Assembly: GCF_035930445.1 (NCBI RefSeq)
Contig: NZ_CP142394.1
Location: 3,877,501 to 3,941,500, forward strand
Length of the DNA: 64,000 bases
Source of the DNA: Sphingopyxis chilensis
GTDB taxonomy: Bacteria > Pseudomonadota > Alphaproteobacteria > Sphingomonadales > Sphingomonadaceae
Direction of reading: 5' to 3'
The position numbers and the translations under genes were made by a program. The notes beneath the pieces are model-generated. The model had not been told where the DNA came from. It saw nothing but the letters and a program-made list of their open reading frames with translations, and did not search any database. This document shows, one piece after another, positions 12,701-19,481 of the stretch. Each line of letters starts with the position of its first letter. Position 1 is the stretch's first letter.

Positions 12701-14021
12701 GGGCACGCGGACCTTCGTCTATCAGCAGGTCGGGGCCGATGCGAACCCGGCTAACGATATCCTCATCGAGTTGCAGGGCGTCACGATCACCAATCTGACG
12801 ACGCTGATCGGCACCCGCGTCACGCCGGTGACGCTCGACCTCGGCGGCGACGGGCTCGATTTCGTCCCGTCTTCTGCGGGAGCCGCCTTCGACCATGACG
12901 GCGACGGTGTGCGCGAGGCGACCTCGTGGGCGGGCCGCGGCGACGGCATCCTAGTTCGCGACGCCAACGGGGACGGCATCGCCAATCATGGCGGCGAGAT
13001 CAGCTTCTCGGTCGCCGGCTCGACCGACCTCGAAGGGTTGCGGCTGCAATATGACAGCAATGGCGACGGCCGGCTCAGCGCCGGGGACGCCGAATTCGCC
13101 AGCTTCGGCGTGTGGCAGGACGCGAATGGCGACGGCCTCACCGACGCGGGCGAGTTCCGCTCGCTCGCCGACCTCGGCATCGTCAGCATCGCGCTGACGT
13201 CCGACGGCAATGCCTATGTCGCCGGCGAGGGCGAGGTGATCGTCCATGGCGAGGCGAGCTTCACGCGAACCGACGGCAGCAGCGGCGCGGTCGGCGACGT
13301 GTCGTTCATCACCCCCCGCGCGGCGAACGACGCCGAACGGACGGCGGGCACCCAGGCGCTGACGAGCTCGCTGGTGGCGGCGTCGCTGGTCGCGCTGGTC
13401 CATGACGCGCAGCCGGACGGTCCGGTCATGGACAAGATGGTGAGCGAAAATGCGATTGCCGTCGATACGGCGGAGGGAAGCGGCACCGTCGCGGCGACCG
13501 GGATCTCCGGCGCGACCACGCCGCCTATCGCGAACGAAACGGCGCTCGAATCGGTGGAGGATGCGCCGTCCGTGCTATCGACCGCGGCGACGCCCGACGA
13601 CCCAGCGGCCGCTTCGATCGACGAGGATCGGGGCGATTGGCGCAACGATACGGGGACCGACGCGCCCGCCGAGCGCGATGCGGACGCTCTGTTCGATCAG
13701 GTCGCGGACCATATTGCCCCGGCTCATGGCCTGATGGACGGACTGTTCGCACTCGCCGCGCTGCCGGCCGACGCAGGCGTCGCCGATGCGGCGGCGCATG
13801 ACCCGGCCGCGACCGCGGTGCTCGCGGAAGTCATCGAGGGCCGCAACGCGGTCGATCAGTTGATCGACGCCGTCGCGAAAGGCGGGGCGGCGCAGGTCGC
13901 GGGCGGTGAAACGCCCGCTTTCGACCTCGCACACTTCCTGGGCCAGAGCGTGGCGCCCGGCGCGGCGATCATGCCGCATCCGGCGATCGAGCAGGATCTT
14001 CATCAATTGGCGACGGCCTGA
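705..14021 (+). CDS. Giant type I-secreted repeat adhesin (BapA/LapA-like, 4438 aa)
   Basis: The ATG at 705 is preferred over a GTG at 600 because a GAGGGA Shine-Dalgarno precedes it at good spacing. Residues 1-165 form a Bap-type prefix with an SSGGNF motif near 134-139. Residues about 210-3480 are tandem Ig-like repeats of the VCBS and T1SS-143 kinds, full of DGDGD and VDEDDL motifs. A von Willebrand A domain with the MIDAS motif DSSGSM begins near 3526. RTX nonapeptides of GGxGxD type lie near 3745-3765 and 3831-3890. Acidic Ca-binding loops (DHDGDG, DANGDG, DSNGDG) lie near 4060-4150. I saw no cysteine. This fits a calcium-stiffened cell-surface adhesin exported by the type I system encoded next to it. 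Long antisense frames here are GC-rich shadows. Confidence 0.93.
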   Translation: MDAFDNPARNGNAGLQRGGGSTGESSQAVSDSEFLVAAAHVTAAASALPLAIQAILVPDASGRIVLPAGASVDDISVSGADLIVTLPNGQILIIPNGAVDIPSIVIDGDTVPASTVAQLLENLGELNPEAGTRSSGGNFADPEGPIQDAYALGDLLPYTELAFSQPEDRELLPAVPDDEPEIVIVTPDQPAGAAAATASVDEAGLPVREGEPAGSASEANSETTTGSIVYDAADGLDAITINGTAVTAVGQVITTPLGQLTITSLTPGNVGYSYTLADNSDANGDPTDIFTVVVTDRDGDTATATLTIDVVDDVPTARADTDAVAAGSFAPEAGNVLTGAGTTSGAAGADTPGADDAVLTGIRGADGEGGFSEPGTVQGQYGTLTIGADGGYSYVRDPGTPGGVDDIFTYQITDGDGDTSTATLTIRIADAPTVITFVPGEGDDGTIVYEADLAGRDGETPGSAFGGGEGGGASTSGTITFTSLDGVGSVSIGGVTLTPGALPQTIASDATGTLVVTGYSYDPATGEGSVTYVYTLIDNTLDGDGTRVSFDLTITDVDGDAATDTLDIAIVDDAPTARADSDSVTEDGPATADGNVLTGLGGGDANATDGVADTQGADGATVTGVAGGSVGEPLAGAYGSLTLNGDGSYSYVLDNASQPVQGLSAGEVLTDSFTYTITDGDGDISTTTLTITINGADDGVTVDGLDGEGAELTVDEDDLADGSSPDAAALTQDGSFTVSTPDGLGNVTIGGVQVVTNGVFAPATVPSPLGTVNITGFTPVTGADGSVIGGTFTYEYVLADNTLTHGPDGEDSVIDSFDVVVTDSDGSTANASLDVRIVDDVPTARDDSDNVTEDGPAVADGNVLTGLGGGDANATDGVADTQGADGAAVTAVTGGTIGAAFATSYGVLTLNGDGSYSYALANASQAVQGLSAGEVLTDSVTYTITDGDGDTATATLTIAITGADDGVTITGLDAEGAELFVDEDDLPARAGEAPGSDTAPDGVTDGDSFAVSTPDGMGTVVLDSFNGVPLGAPLTLVTADGSFTPQSVTTAYGTLSVTGFTPVIGSDGSVIGGSFTYSYTLTDNRTDHPAAGQDDRTDSVGVTVTDADGSSASAAIDIRITDDVPDAIDDGTAQTVENAPVTIDVLANDGQGADSVQPSAVALVAGSLTGAGTLVNNGDGSFTYTPAAQESGTVSFQYRITDGDGDTDVATATITLVADSAPQIGKVADLTVDEDGLAGANIDNGLAGEVTSTGSASASGTIIVDFGSDVPATLAGSLVLNDAAALDTQLTVGGVPVTFAKVGDDLVGSVGGNEVIRIGLTSATAGPGATEVTYGYTVTLSQAVDQALPGVEDSDLLTGIGFTVTDSDGTQSSGAFGVTIVDDLPTLSVSDAPTSVVEGATANGTWTLDAGADGVASVLVSFGSGSATLALTPGSSVSIAQPTGTLTVGADGSFSFAAAADQDDATNPSATFTLSAVDRDGDPTSDSLTIAITDGANPINATPITLTVNEAALDAIGSDPASNAETAGGNLSFTAGSDTLSGFVFTGVAGLVANLDGAGTDIFWSMAPDGQTITGSLTLGGPAAITIGLTAPASIALGATANASVTVTLADNLPHALANAAQTQALGTVTVQATDTDGDPATGVVTVQVIDDIPAANPDADSVAEDGALIADGNVLTGSGGSDANATDGAADTQGADGAAVTALVGGTVGAPLVSTYGTLTLNADGSYSYVLDNSNTAVQGLSAGQTLTETFTYTITDGDGDPATTTLTITIDGANDGVTINGLAVPGGEEIVDEDDLADGSSPDAAALTQTGSFTVAAPDGLDDVTIGTAPVMVNGVFTPGLTTTSPLGTVTITGFTPVTASDGSVIGGTFTYEYVLGDNTLTHPAAGEDNVTESFPVTVTDSDGSGANASLDIVVIDDVPAAAAEPNQNVAEGATVTGTLDFVEGADGASVTQINGTALVFGMDGYSQGIDIGDGTIKVKADGSYSFTADAAVAGTGSASATYTVTDGDGDTSTAPITFTIVDANVPTAGTTQASVDDDALLGGNPASMTGDLPDANGDGDNDQATFSGALNLDFGGDGAGSVSFAAMDGQTAMVGTEMVTYDWNAGTLTATGPRGALFTVEVTDPATGAYTVTLLDNVLHTAQGDENDASATLGFVVSDSDGSTAPGTLEITFDDDAPTVTAGGTQPVLTVDETALGTDAQASFASVFTPVFGADGAALANPTTYALGINAGATGLVDTATNEAVVLSVVGGVVQGRTATSDALVFTIGVAADGTVTLDQIRAVVHAPDSGPDQPAGLVADNLVTLTATVTDGDGDTASATANIGQNLVFRDDAPVANDDSAGLTEGGPSFVTFDVDTNDNNGADGLGSRTFTSLTGSYGTITLNGDGTQTYTLTPDGQAAIDGLAPGATLTDIFTYTLTDKDGDSDPATLTVTLTGTDDGVTITNLTPKLDGGDAVVDEDDLPAGSDTMKESLTQTGSFTISAPDGVADLSVHGVQVIANGVFTPATIVTPLGNTLDITAYDPANGEVSYSYTLGAAETHGAVQGENSLFEDFVVELTDADGDNTDSLLSINIVDDIPTAAADADIVVAEDAAPVGGNLLANDTQGADGATLTSVTIGGNVTLIAAAGTTVIPTANGIYSFTATGVWTFDPNPVNNAAAVDAGFSYTITDGDGDIATATQAISLTDGAGPLGGGSITLALDDQNLSDGSTPAGPDSANDTLVFTPGSDAIASIVFANSLAGLGGGLTWVRVSDTQVTGSDGARLVVTLDLVRVGNSASVTATLNDNYDSHPGLNLDDLANLGSVGVVATDADGDTATGSVAVTVSDDLPTARADSDAVTEDAPGGATGNVMTGIGTTNAPGSADTQGADGASVTGVAVGTSATAVAGNVGAALGGSYGSLTLGAGGGYTYALNNGNAAVQALGVGETLTETFTYTITDGDGDQSTTTLTITINGANDLPTIGSSTTAVSDEGLAGGLPDSVGTVDTTNLTLRTGTIAVGDPDGDPLTLSLGAPATALFSGGQPIVWDTTNPQLLLGKVGTETIISVAIDNGGNFTVSLQGPIDHPDTTLEDALSLVVPVSANDGTTTVTNAAALTIGLEDDAPAAIAPLAAALINAPGASVYQSLDSDGDVDNNYGGDGPGSVIFTAATIAALQAQELTSGGQMLTYVISANGTVLTAEKPNGDDVFIIRLQPAGHADQYQVEMVQKLDSTATIDFNSGGYDIVGGNTAWIGFTLAGDNNSPDILITPMTNGVDGGKMNANATNTGVSDGNSVGPTEAVRIDFVVDLTGTPGNNDYAPIANQTHAFDSHYSANGASAFFSNINSSSSVRIVARDDIDTDNDVGDGVQDIITGVAISYNGSTLIVTTAGIYNVGGQNYTVSFSGGEATIDGVVADTRLAGFTADGYNSIEFHHAGGDTFKIGDFGAVVQTENPVNFEVPVTIVDGDGDTAPGSLSITTASPLLVIGSATGDVGGEATDHVVANPQGLPDGAIAGGAFDDTLVGDPGSVTITEGQQANVVLVLDSSGSMTTQIAFGGGTISRMQALKNGVNALIDSLSQSGALDVRITVIDFDSDGDNLGTFNLIVNGVVQAAQVTAAKAAVNGMTASGSTNYEDGLQDALSWINGGNGITGADVNKVVFVSDGNPTVWNNGGNGDDGDATNVQNSMNQVLGSDGTNEPQQILATGYSIDSVGVNVNASLLARLSDVEDGNASGGTGSATNATSAEQLAAVLQVLGGSTDLAAAGNDTINGGDGADIIFGDVLYTDALAAQLGVNLSPGSGWAVFQTLEGRVNAEAIDPAGNGADWNRQDTIAYVRANYTALAQESGRTGGNDTINAGAGNDIILGQEGNDTINAGGGDDLIQGGTGRDVMTGGTGGDTYVFNAGDSRPTLGGSGNGGTITGHDVITDFNLAADILNLPGTPVPDGNGAVDGTNSVLTISGQAIRSHSVTNGVITFDDNNSFANALTLSSDAHVAAAVDYLQRNDLGPAGTTVAFVAGTRTFVYQQVGADANPANDILIELQGVTITNLTTLIGTRVTPVTLDLGGDGLDFVPSSAGAAFDHDGDGVREATSWAGRGDGILVRDANGDGIANHGGEISFSVAGSTDLEGLRLQYDSNGDGRLSAGDAEFASFGVWQDANGDGLTDAGEFRSLADLGIVSIALTSDGNAYVAGEGEVIVHGEASFTRTDGSSGAVGDVSFITPRAANDAERTAGTQALTSSLVAASLVALVHDAQPDGPVMDKMVSENAIAVDTAEGSGTVAATGISGATTPPIANETALESVEDAPSVLSTAATPDDPAAASIDEDRGDWRNDTGTDAPAERDADALFDQVADHIAPAHGLMDGLFALAALPADAGVADAAAHDPAATAVLAEVIEGRNAVDQLIDAVAKGGAAQVAGGETPAFDLAHFLGQSVAPGAAIMPHPAIEQDLHQLATA
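2441..3368 (+). repeat. Near-identical direct repeats in adhesin gene, 801-bp period
   Basis: The segment starting at 2441 recurs at 3242 with few changes, including roughly 57 identical bases at the GGCGGCGACGCC stretch. The 801-bp period equals 267 residues, one composite VCBS plus T1SS-143 unit. Diverged versions recur near 5675 and 9205. In-frame recombination between such copies could change repeat number. Confidence 0.8.
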
Positions 14022-14069
14022 CCGCCGCATTTCAGGACCAAAAAGACCTAGTGGGAGGGCGATTAGATC

Positions 14070-14795
14070 ATGGCATATCAACCGGGACAATGGATGGCGG
14101 GGGCGCTGGCGGGGCTGCTACTCGCTCAGCCGGGCGTCGCGATGGCGCAAGCGCTGGCCGATCGGCCGATCGACGAACTCAAGACCGAGGTGCGGAGCCG
14201 TTACGATGCGGCGCTGGCGATGTCGGTCGATCCAGCTGTCACCGCGGCGGACACGGGCAGCTACGCCTGGGCGTCGGAGGCGAAGGTCCAGTGCGGCATC
14301 GCGATGGGGTTCCTGAAATCGAACAGCAAGGACGCCGAAAGCCTGCGCCGCTGCGATTTCGCCTATGGCATGATGACCCGCGCGCCGCAGCCCGCGCCCG
14401 AGGCGCCGCTGGTGCCGCCCGCGCCGCCCGCGACCGAAAACTGCCCGCCCGAGGTCGCGTCGACCTTTTATTTCGACTGGGATTCGACCACCCCGCCCGC
14501 CGATGCGGCGCAGTCGGTGGCTTTCATGGCCGAAAACCGCGCACGCTGCGGCTGGGCGAATTTCACCGTCGTCGGCCACACCGACCGGTCGGGGCCCGAT
14601 AGCTATAACGACGGCCTCGCGCTGCGCCGCGCGCACGCGATCGCCGACATGATGGGCGGGGCGGGGATTCCCGCAGGCGCGATCACCGTTTCGGGAATGG
14701 GCGAGCGCCAGCCGCGCGTCCAGACCGTCGACGGCCAGCGGACGCCAGAAAACCGGCGCGTCGAAGTCGAAGTGAACGGGATGGGGGGACAGTGA
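14070..14795 (+). CDS. OmpA-family C-terminal domain protein
   Basis: This 241-residue protein has an N-terminal signal peptide ending near the AMA at residues 24-26, a Pro/Ala-rich linker near 105-125, and a C-terminal OmpA-like domain. That domain shows the usual FYFDWDST start and a VVGHTDRSG segment, with ENRRVEVEV at the end. OmpA-like domains bind peptidoglycan non-covalently. A GGGAGGG Shine-Dalgarno precedes the ATG, 48 bp after the adhesin stop. Its stop overlaps the start of the TolC-like gene. The location suggests it anchors the adhesin or its export channel to the cell wall, which is an inference. Only a short N-terminal region precedes the linker, so a membrane beta-barrel is unlikely. 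Confidence 0.88.
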   Translation: MAYQPGQWMAGALAGLLLAQPGVAMAQALADRPIDELKTEVRSRYDAALAMSVDPAVTAADTGSYAWASEAKVQCGIAMGFLKSNSKDAESLRRCDFAYGMMTRAPQPAPEAPLVPPAPPATENCPPEVASTFYFDWDSTTPPADAAQSVAFMAENRARCGWANFTVVGHTDRSGPDSYNDGLALRRAHAIADMMGGAGIPAGAITVSGMGERQPRVQTVDGQRTPENRRVEVEVNGMGGQ

Positions 14796-16189
14796 TGAGA
14801 CCGCAACACAAGCTCGCAGGCCTTGCCTCGGCACTCGCTATGGCCTTCTTCGCGGCCTCGGCTTCGGCCGAGCCGACCAGCATGCAGAATGTCATGGCGG
14901 TCGCGATCGATTCGAACCCGCAGATCCATCAGGCCGAAATGAACAAGCAGGCGATCGAGTTCGAGCTCGAGCAGGCGAAGGGCCTTTATCTGCCGCGCGT
15001 CACGCTCGAATTGTCGGCGGGCGTCCGGCGGCTCGAAAATGCGACCCGTCGCGCGCTCGGCATCGCCAACGACGAGCTGTATCCGCTCGAAGCCGGGATT
15101 CGCGCCGAACAGACGCTTATCGACTTCGGGCGGCGCCGCGGCGAGAAGCTGCGCCAGGCGGCGCGCGTCGACGGGGCGGCGCTACGCGTCGTCGAGCGCT
15201 CCGAATTCATCGCGCTGCAAAGCGCGCGGCAATATCTCGACATCCTGCTCCAGCAGCGCGTCGTCGCTGCCGCCGAAGACAATATGACCTTCCACAACGG
15301 CCTCGTCTCCGACCTGTCGAGCGGGGTGACCGCGGGTTCGATCAGCATCGCCGATCTGCAACAGGCGCAGGAGCGTGCCAAGGCGGCGAGCGTACGCGTC
15401 AGCGAAGCCAAGGAAGCGCTACAAAATGCCAGGATCGAACTGCTCGCGCTGAGCGGGCTTCAGGTCGACGAGGTGCAGATGCCGCCGGCGATGGCCGAAA
15501 AGCTGCCCGCGAGCCTCAGCGAAGCCGTCGGTCTCACCCGCGCGCGGCATCCGAAAGTGCTCGAGGCACAGGCCGACGTCGATGCGTCGAACGCCGAAGC
15601 CAAAAAGGCCAAGGGCGATTTCGCCCCGACGATCGGGCTCGAGCTGTCGGGCCGGATCGGCGACGATATCGACGCCTTCCGCGGCGAGACGAACGACCTG
15701 CTCGGCCGCGTCGTGATGCGCTGGGATATTTTCGACGGCGGGATCAACCGCGCGAAATATCAGGAGATGGTGCGCCGCGCGAGCGAGAGCCGTTTCCGCT
15801 TGCACGAGGCCGAACGCAATGCCGAGGCCGACACGCGCCGCGCATGGAATGCGCGCGAGACGCAGACCGCGGTGTTCCGCGACCTCGTCGATCAGAGCAA
15901 GGCGACCGACGAGCTGCTTCTGTCGTACCGCGACCAGTTCGGGGTCGGTCGCCGTTCGCTGCTCGACGTGCTCGATGCGCAGAACACGCGCTTCAATGTC
16001 CAGGTCCGCGCCGAAACCGCGCGCTTCTCGGAGATGTTCGCGGTCTATCAGATCCTCGCCTCGACCAACAATCTGCTCGACGCGTTCAATCTGGCCGCAC
16101 CCGAATCGCGCCGTGTCTATGCACGCGAAGAGGTCGGCTACGGCCCGCCGGCGCCCGCCGAGCTTCAGCGTCGCCGTTATCCGCAATGA
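14795..16189 (+). CDS. TolC-family outer membrane channel of type I secretion
   Basis: The protein of 464 residues has a signal peptide (ASASA near residue 25) and the duplicated alpha-helical layout of the TolC/LapE family. A conserved VTLELSAGVRR segment lies near 70-80 and a RWDIFDGG motif in the second repeat. The ATG at 14795 overlaps the preceding stop in a TGATG arrangement and has GGGGGGA upstream, so it is preferred to a GTG three bases earlier. It should form the outer-membrane exit duct that meets the HlyD-like adaptor and the ABC exporter encoded downstream. The closeness to the adhesin gene implies the adhesin is its substrate. Confidence 0.92.
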   Translation: MRPQHKLAGLASALAMAFFAASASAEPTSMQNVMAVAIDSNPQIHQAEMNKQAIEFELEQAKGLYLPRVTLELSAGVRRLENATRRALGIANDELYPLEAGIRAEQTLIDFGRRRGEKLRQAARVDGAALRVVERSEFIALQSARQYLDILLQQRVVAAAEDNMTFHNGLVSDLSSGVTAGSISIADLQQAQERAKAASVRVSEAKEALQNARIELLALSGLQVDEVQMPPAMAEKLPASLSEAVGLTRARHPKVLEAQADVDASNAEAKKAKGDFAPTIGLELSGRIGDDIDAFRGETNDLLGRVVMRWDIFDGGINRAKYQEMVRRASESRFRLHEAERNAEADTRRAWNARETQTAVFRDLVDQSKATDELLLSYRDQFGVGRRSLLDVLDAQNTRFNVQVRAETARFSEMFAVYQILASTNNLLDAFNLAAPESRRVYAREEVGYGPPAPAELQRRRYPQ

Positions 16190-16225
16190 TCAGCAGTGGA
16201 TTGATTCCAAGTAGAAAAACCAGAC

Positions 16226-18388
16226 ATGTTGCAGGATCAATCCACGATTGCGCGTATCGGTAGGGAGGCGCCGGGCGATCCGCTTATCGCCTGCATCCTC
16301 TTTGTCGCGCAGCATTTCGGGCAGAATTTCCAGCGCGGCGCGCTGTCGGCGCTCGCGCGCGACGAGCGCGGCTTCCTTCCCTTTCATCAGGCCGAAGCCG
16401 CGCTCGACCTCTGCTTCATCAACAATGAGCGGCTCTATGCGCGCAAGGTACGGAACCTGGCGCGCGACCTGCCCGCGATCGTCCGCCGCACCGATGGCAC
16501 ATGCGCGGTGCTGCTTGAGGCGAAGGACGAGCAATATCTCGTCTGGGAACCCGGCGCTGCCCTGCCTTTCTGGGCCGACGCGGCGGCGGTCGAGGACAGC
16601 TATGCCGGACAGGCGGTGGCCGTCGCCGCCGATCCGACCGCGATCCGCGCCGAGGAGCGGCCGTGGGACGAACCGGCGAAGCGCCACTGGTTCTGGGGCG
16701 AGGTGCGGCGGGTGCGCCGGTCCTTCTATCCCGTGCTCGGCGCGGCGCTGATGATCAACCTGCTCGGCTTCGCGCTGCCGCTGTTCACGATGAACGTCTA
16801 TGACCGCGTCATACCGAACAAGGCGGTGTCGAGCCTGTGGGTCCTCGCGATCGGCGCGCTGCTCGCCTTTGCGGTCGAATTCACGTTACGCCTCGCGCGC
16901 TCGACCTTGCTCGACGATCTCGGCCGCGACCTCGACGTCAAATTGTCCGAGAAGATTTTCTCGAAGGTGCTCAACATGCCGCTCGCCGACCGGCGCGGCA
17001 GCACCGGGATGCTCGCGCGGCGCGTGTCCGAATTCGAAAGCGTGCGCGATTTCTTCGCCTCGACGACGATCGTGCTGATCGTCGACCTCGCCTTCCTCTT
17101 CCTCTTCCTGATCATGATCGCCGTGCTCGCGGGCTGGCTTGCGCTCGTCCCGCTCGCGATCATTGCGGTGATGGGCATTGCGGGTTTCTTCCTTCAGCGG
17201 CGGATGATGCAGGCCTCGCTCGATAACCAGGCCGACATGAGCATCCAGCACGCGATGCTGGTCGAGGCGATCGGCGGCGCCGAAACGGTCAAGAGCTGTG
17301 CCGCCGAGGGGCAGGTACTCGGCCAGTGGCGCCGGATGGTCGATACCAGCACGCGGACCCAGGCGACGCTGCGCCGGACCGGCGCCGCCGCGATCAACCT
17401 CGCGACGCTCGGCCAGCAATTTTCCAGCCTCGCGCTCATCATCGGCGGCTTCTACCTCTTTGACGCCGGCAAGATTTCGATGGGGGCGATCATCGCGATC
17501 GTCATGCTCGCCGGACGCTCGATGGCCCCTGTCGGCCAACTCGCTTTCCTGATGACGCGCGGGCGGCAGGCGCTGACGACGATGGCGAGCATCCAGCAGA
17601 TGATCGACGCAGACGACGAACGCCGCATGGGCAGCAGCGCGCTGAACCTGACGATCGACAAGGGCGACGTCGCGGTTGAAGGGCTGTCCTTCACTTACCC
17701 CGGAGCCGCTGCGCCGTCGCTCACCGACATCGACCTCCGAATCGAGGCGGGGGAGCGGATCGCGATCGTCGGCCGCGTCGCGTCGGGCAAATCGACGCTC
17801 GGGCGGCTGCTTTGCGGCCTCTATGCGCCCGATGCGGGCAATATCTTCATCGACGGGCTCGACAGCCGCCAGCACTCGCCGATCTATCTGCGCTCGCAAT
17901 TCCGCTTCGTCGGGCAGGACGCCGTGCTGTTCAGCGGTTCGATCAAGCAGAATATGCAATATTGCGCGCCGGCGGCGACCGACGCCGAACTGCTTGCGAC
18001 CCTGCAGTCGATCGGCGCCGACCGCTTCATGGGCCGCGACGAGACGGGGCTGGACCGCGGCACCGGTGAACGCGGCGGCCAGTTGTCGGGCGGCCAGCGC
18101 GGCTTCCTGACTATCGCGCGCGCGCTTGCCTCGCCCTCGCGCTTGCTGTTCCTCGACGAACCGACCGGCGCGATGGACACGCAGAGCGAACGGCTTTTCA
18201 TCGAGGCGCTCGATAAGGCCGTCGCGAAATCGCAAACGCTGATCATTGCGACACACCGCGAAGCGATCCTCCAGATGTGCGACCGCATCATCGTCATCGA
18301 CGGCGGTCGGATCGTCGCCGACGGCCCGCGCGCCGACATCCTCGCGCGGTCGAGCAAAGACGCAGCGCCCAAGGAACCGGCATCATGA
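16226..18388 (+). CDS. Type I secretion ABC exporter, LapB/HlyB-like, with C39-like domain
   Basis: This 720-residue protein has the three-part layout of type I exporters. An N-terminal C39-peptidase-like domain covers about 15-135, six transmembrane helices about 165-440, and an ATPase domain 475-715. Walker A (GRVASGKST) is at 516-524, the LSGGQ signature starts at 620, Walker B (LLFLDEP) is at 640-646, and the switch histidine is in IIATH. In the C39-like domain the catalytic cysteine position reads DPLIAC, so Cys is replaced by Pro. The domain is thus probably a non-cleaving substrate-docking domain, as in RTX and LapB systems. The ribosome-binding site is weak. The stop overlaps the next start as ATGA. 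Confidence 0.94.
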   Translation: MLQDQSTIARIGREAPGDPLIACILFVAQHFGQNFQRGALSALARDERGFLPFHQAEAALDLCFINNERLYARKVRNLARDLPAIVRRTDGTCAVLLEAKDEQYLVWEPGAALPFWADAAAVEDSYAGQAVAVAADPTAIRAEERPWDEPAKRHWFWGEVRRVRRSFYPVLGAALMINLLGFALPLFTMNVYDRVIPNKAVSSLWVLAIGALLAFAVEFTLRLARSTLLDDLGRDLDVKLSEKIFSKVLNMPLADRRGSTGMLARRVSEFESVRDFFASTTIVLIVDLAFLFLFLIMIAVLAGWLALVPLAIIAVMGIAGFFLQRRMMQASLDNQADMSIQHAMLVEAIGGAETVKSCAAEGQVLGQWRRMVDTSTRTQATLRRTGAAAINLATLGQQFSSLALIIGGFYLFDAGKISMGAIIAIVMLAGRSMAPVGQLAFLMTRGRQALTTMASIQQMIDADDERRMGSSALNLTIDKGDVAVEGLSFTYPGAAAPSLTDIDLRIEAGERIAIVGRVASGKSTLGRLLCGLYAPDAGNIFIDGLDSRQHSPIYLRSQFRFVGQDAVLFSGSIKQNMQYCAPAATDAELLATLQSIGADRFMGRDETGLDRGTGERGGQLSGGQRGFLTIARALASPSRLLFLDEPTGAMDTQSERLFIEALDKAVAKSQTLIIATHREAILQMCDRIIVIDGGRIVADGPRADILARSSKDAAPKEPAS

Positions 18389-19479
18389 TCCCAGAGCTCA
18401 ACATCGGGCGCGACGGTACGGCCCGCGCCGAGGTTCCCTGGGCGGACACCGATACGCGGCGGCCGTCGAAGAGCCTGAAGCTCATATTGCTGGGGCTCAC
18501 GCTGTTTGCGGCGGCAATCCTTTTCGCCGCATCGAACGATCGCCTCGCGCGCTTCGTCGAGGGCGTTGTCGCCGGCTGGACGGCCGATCCCGCCGAAACC
18601 GCGAAAGCGGCGAAGCGAAAGGCGATCGCGAAGCTGATCACCGAAACCGAGACCGACTCGATCGTTCCGGCCGCCGAGGGCGCCGATGCCGTCGCGCGAA
18701 ATGCGCTGCTTCCCGTGTCGACGCTGCCCGTCGAGGCGGCGCGGCCGTTCATGATGCCGGTGGTTTCGCTGGTGCAGGCGACCAACGCGCAGCGCTGCCT
18801 GACGCAGGCGATCTATTATGAGGCCGCGACCGAATCCGACGCGGGCAAGGCCGCGGTCGCGCAGGTTATCCTCAACCGCATGAAGCACCCTGCCTATCCG
18901 AACACCGTCTGCGGCGTGATCTATCAGGGCAGCACGCGCCCCGGCTGCCAGTTCAGCTTCGCGTGCGACGGCTCGATGCGCCGTCCGCCGGTGCCCGCGC
19001 TTTGGCGCCGTTCGGCCGAGATCGCGCGCGCCGCGCTGGCGGGCCATGTCGAGACCAGCGTCGGCATGGCGACGCACTATCACGCCAATTATGTCCTGCC
19101 GCGCTGGGCGCCCAAGCTGACCAAGATCGAGCAGATCGGCGCGCATATCTTCTATCGCTGGCCGGGATCGTGGGGGAAGCCCGGGGCCTTTTCCGACGCC
19201 TATACCGGCGCCGAATATATTCCCGCCTTCAGCCAGCTCTATGCGGGCGGTGCGGCGGCTGCCGAGGCGTTGCCCGGCGTAGTGATCGCGACCCAGGGCG
19301 TGCCGCTGCCGCGCGACCCCACCGATCACCGCGCCGACAACGACGTCGGCGGCCGCGTCGATGTCACCAAGGGCTGGGTGCCGAACATTCCCGATCCGAC
19401 CCAGAGCAAGGCGCGTTTCGACAGCCTGACCAGCCAGCAGGGCGCCGACGCCGCGCCCGAAATCCAGCCCGGAACCTAA
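18385..19479 (+). CDS. SleB/CwlJ-family cell wall hydrolase
   Basis: The protein of 364 residues starts at an ATG that overlaps the ABC exporter stop (ATGA) and has AAGGA upstream. One transmembrane segment lies near residues 31-50, followed by a linker and a Hydrolase_2 domain at about 145-290. The domain has the family signature AIYYEAATES with the probable catalytic Glu, then AVAQVILNR, NTVCGV and CQFSFACDG. SleB-family enzymes are peptidoglycan lytic transglycosylases or amidases. The C-terminal tail of about 70 residues is polar and unassigned. Its position inside a type I secretion operon, two bases before the HlyD-like gene, suggests it locally remodels the wall for the export machine. 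That role is inferred. Confidence 0.9.
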   Translation: MIPELNIGRDGTARAEVPWADTDTRRPSKSLKLILLGLTLFAAAILFAASNDRLARFVEGVVAGWTADPAETAKAAKRKAIAKLITETETDSIVPAAEGADAVARNALLPVSTLPVEAARPFMMPVVSLVQATNAQRCLTQAIYYEAATESDAGKAAVAQVILNRMKHPAYPNTVCGVIYQGSTRPGCQFSFACDGSMRRPPVPALWRRSAEIARAALAGHVETSVGMATHYHANYVLPRWAPKLTKIEQIGAHIFYRWPGSWGKPGAFSDAYTGAEYIPAFSQLYAGGAAAAEALPGVVIATQGVPLPRDPTDHRADNDVGGRVDVTKGWVPNIPDPTQSKARFDSLTSQQGADAAPEIQPGT

Positions 19480-19481
19480 CT

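Noticed and set aside
465..12896. Very long minus-strand open frames opposite the adhesin gene (about 600-1125 codons)
   Set aside because: They arise from the GC-rich, repeat-encoding plus strand; composition is Arg/Gly/Asp/Val monotony with no domains, start signals or operon logic.
16226..16640. Active C39 leader peptidase in the ABC exporter
   Set aside because: The catalytic cysteine position is proline, and the likely substrate is an RTX adhesin without a double-glycine leader.
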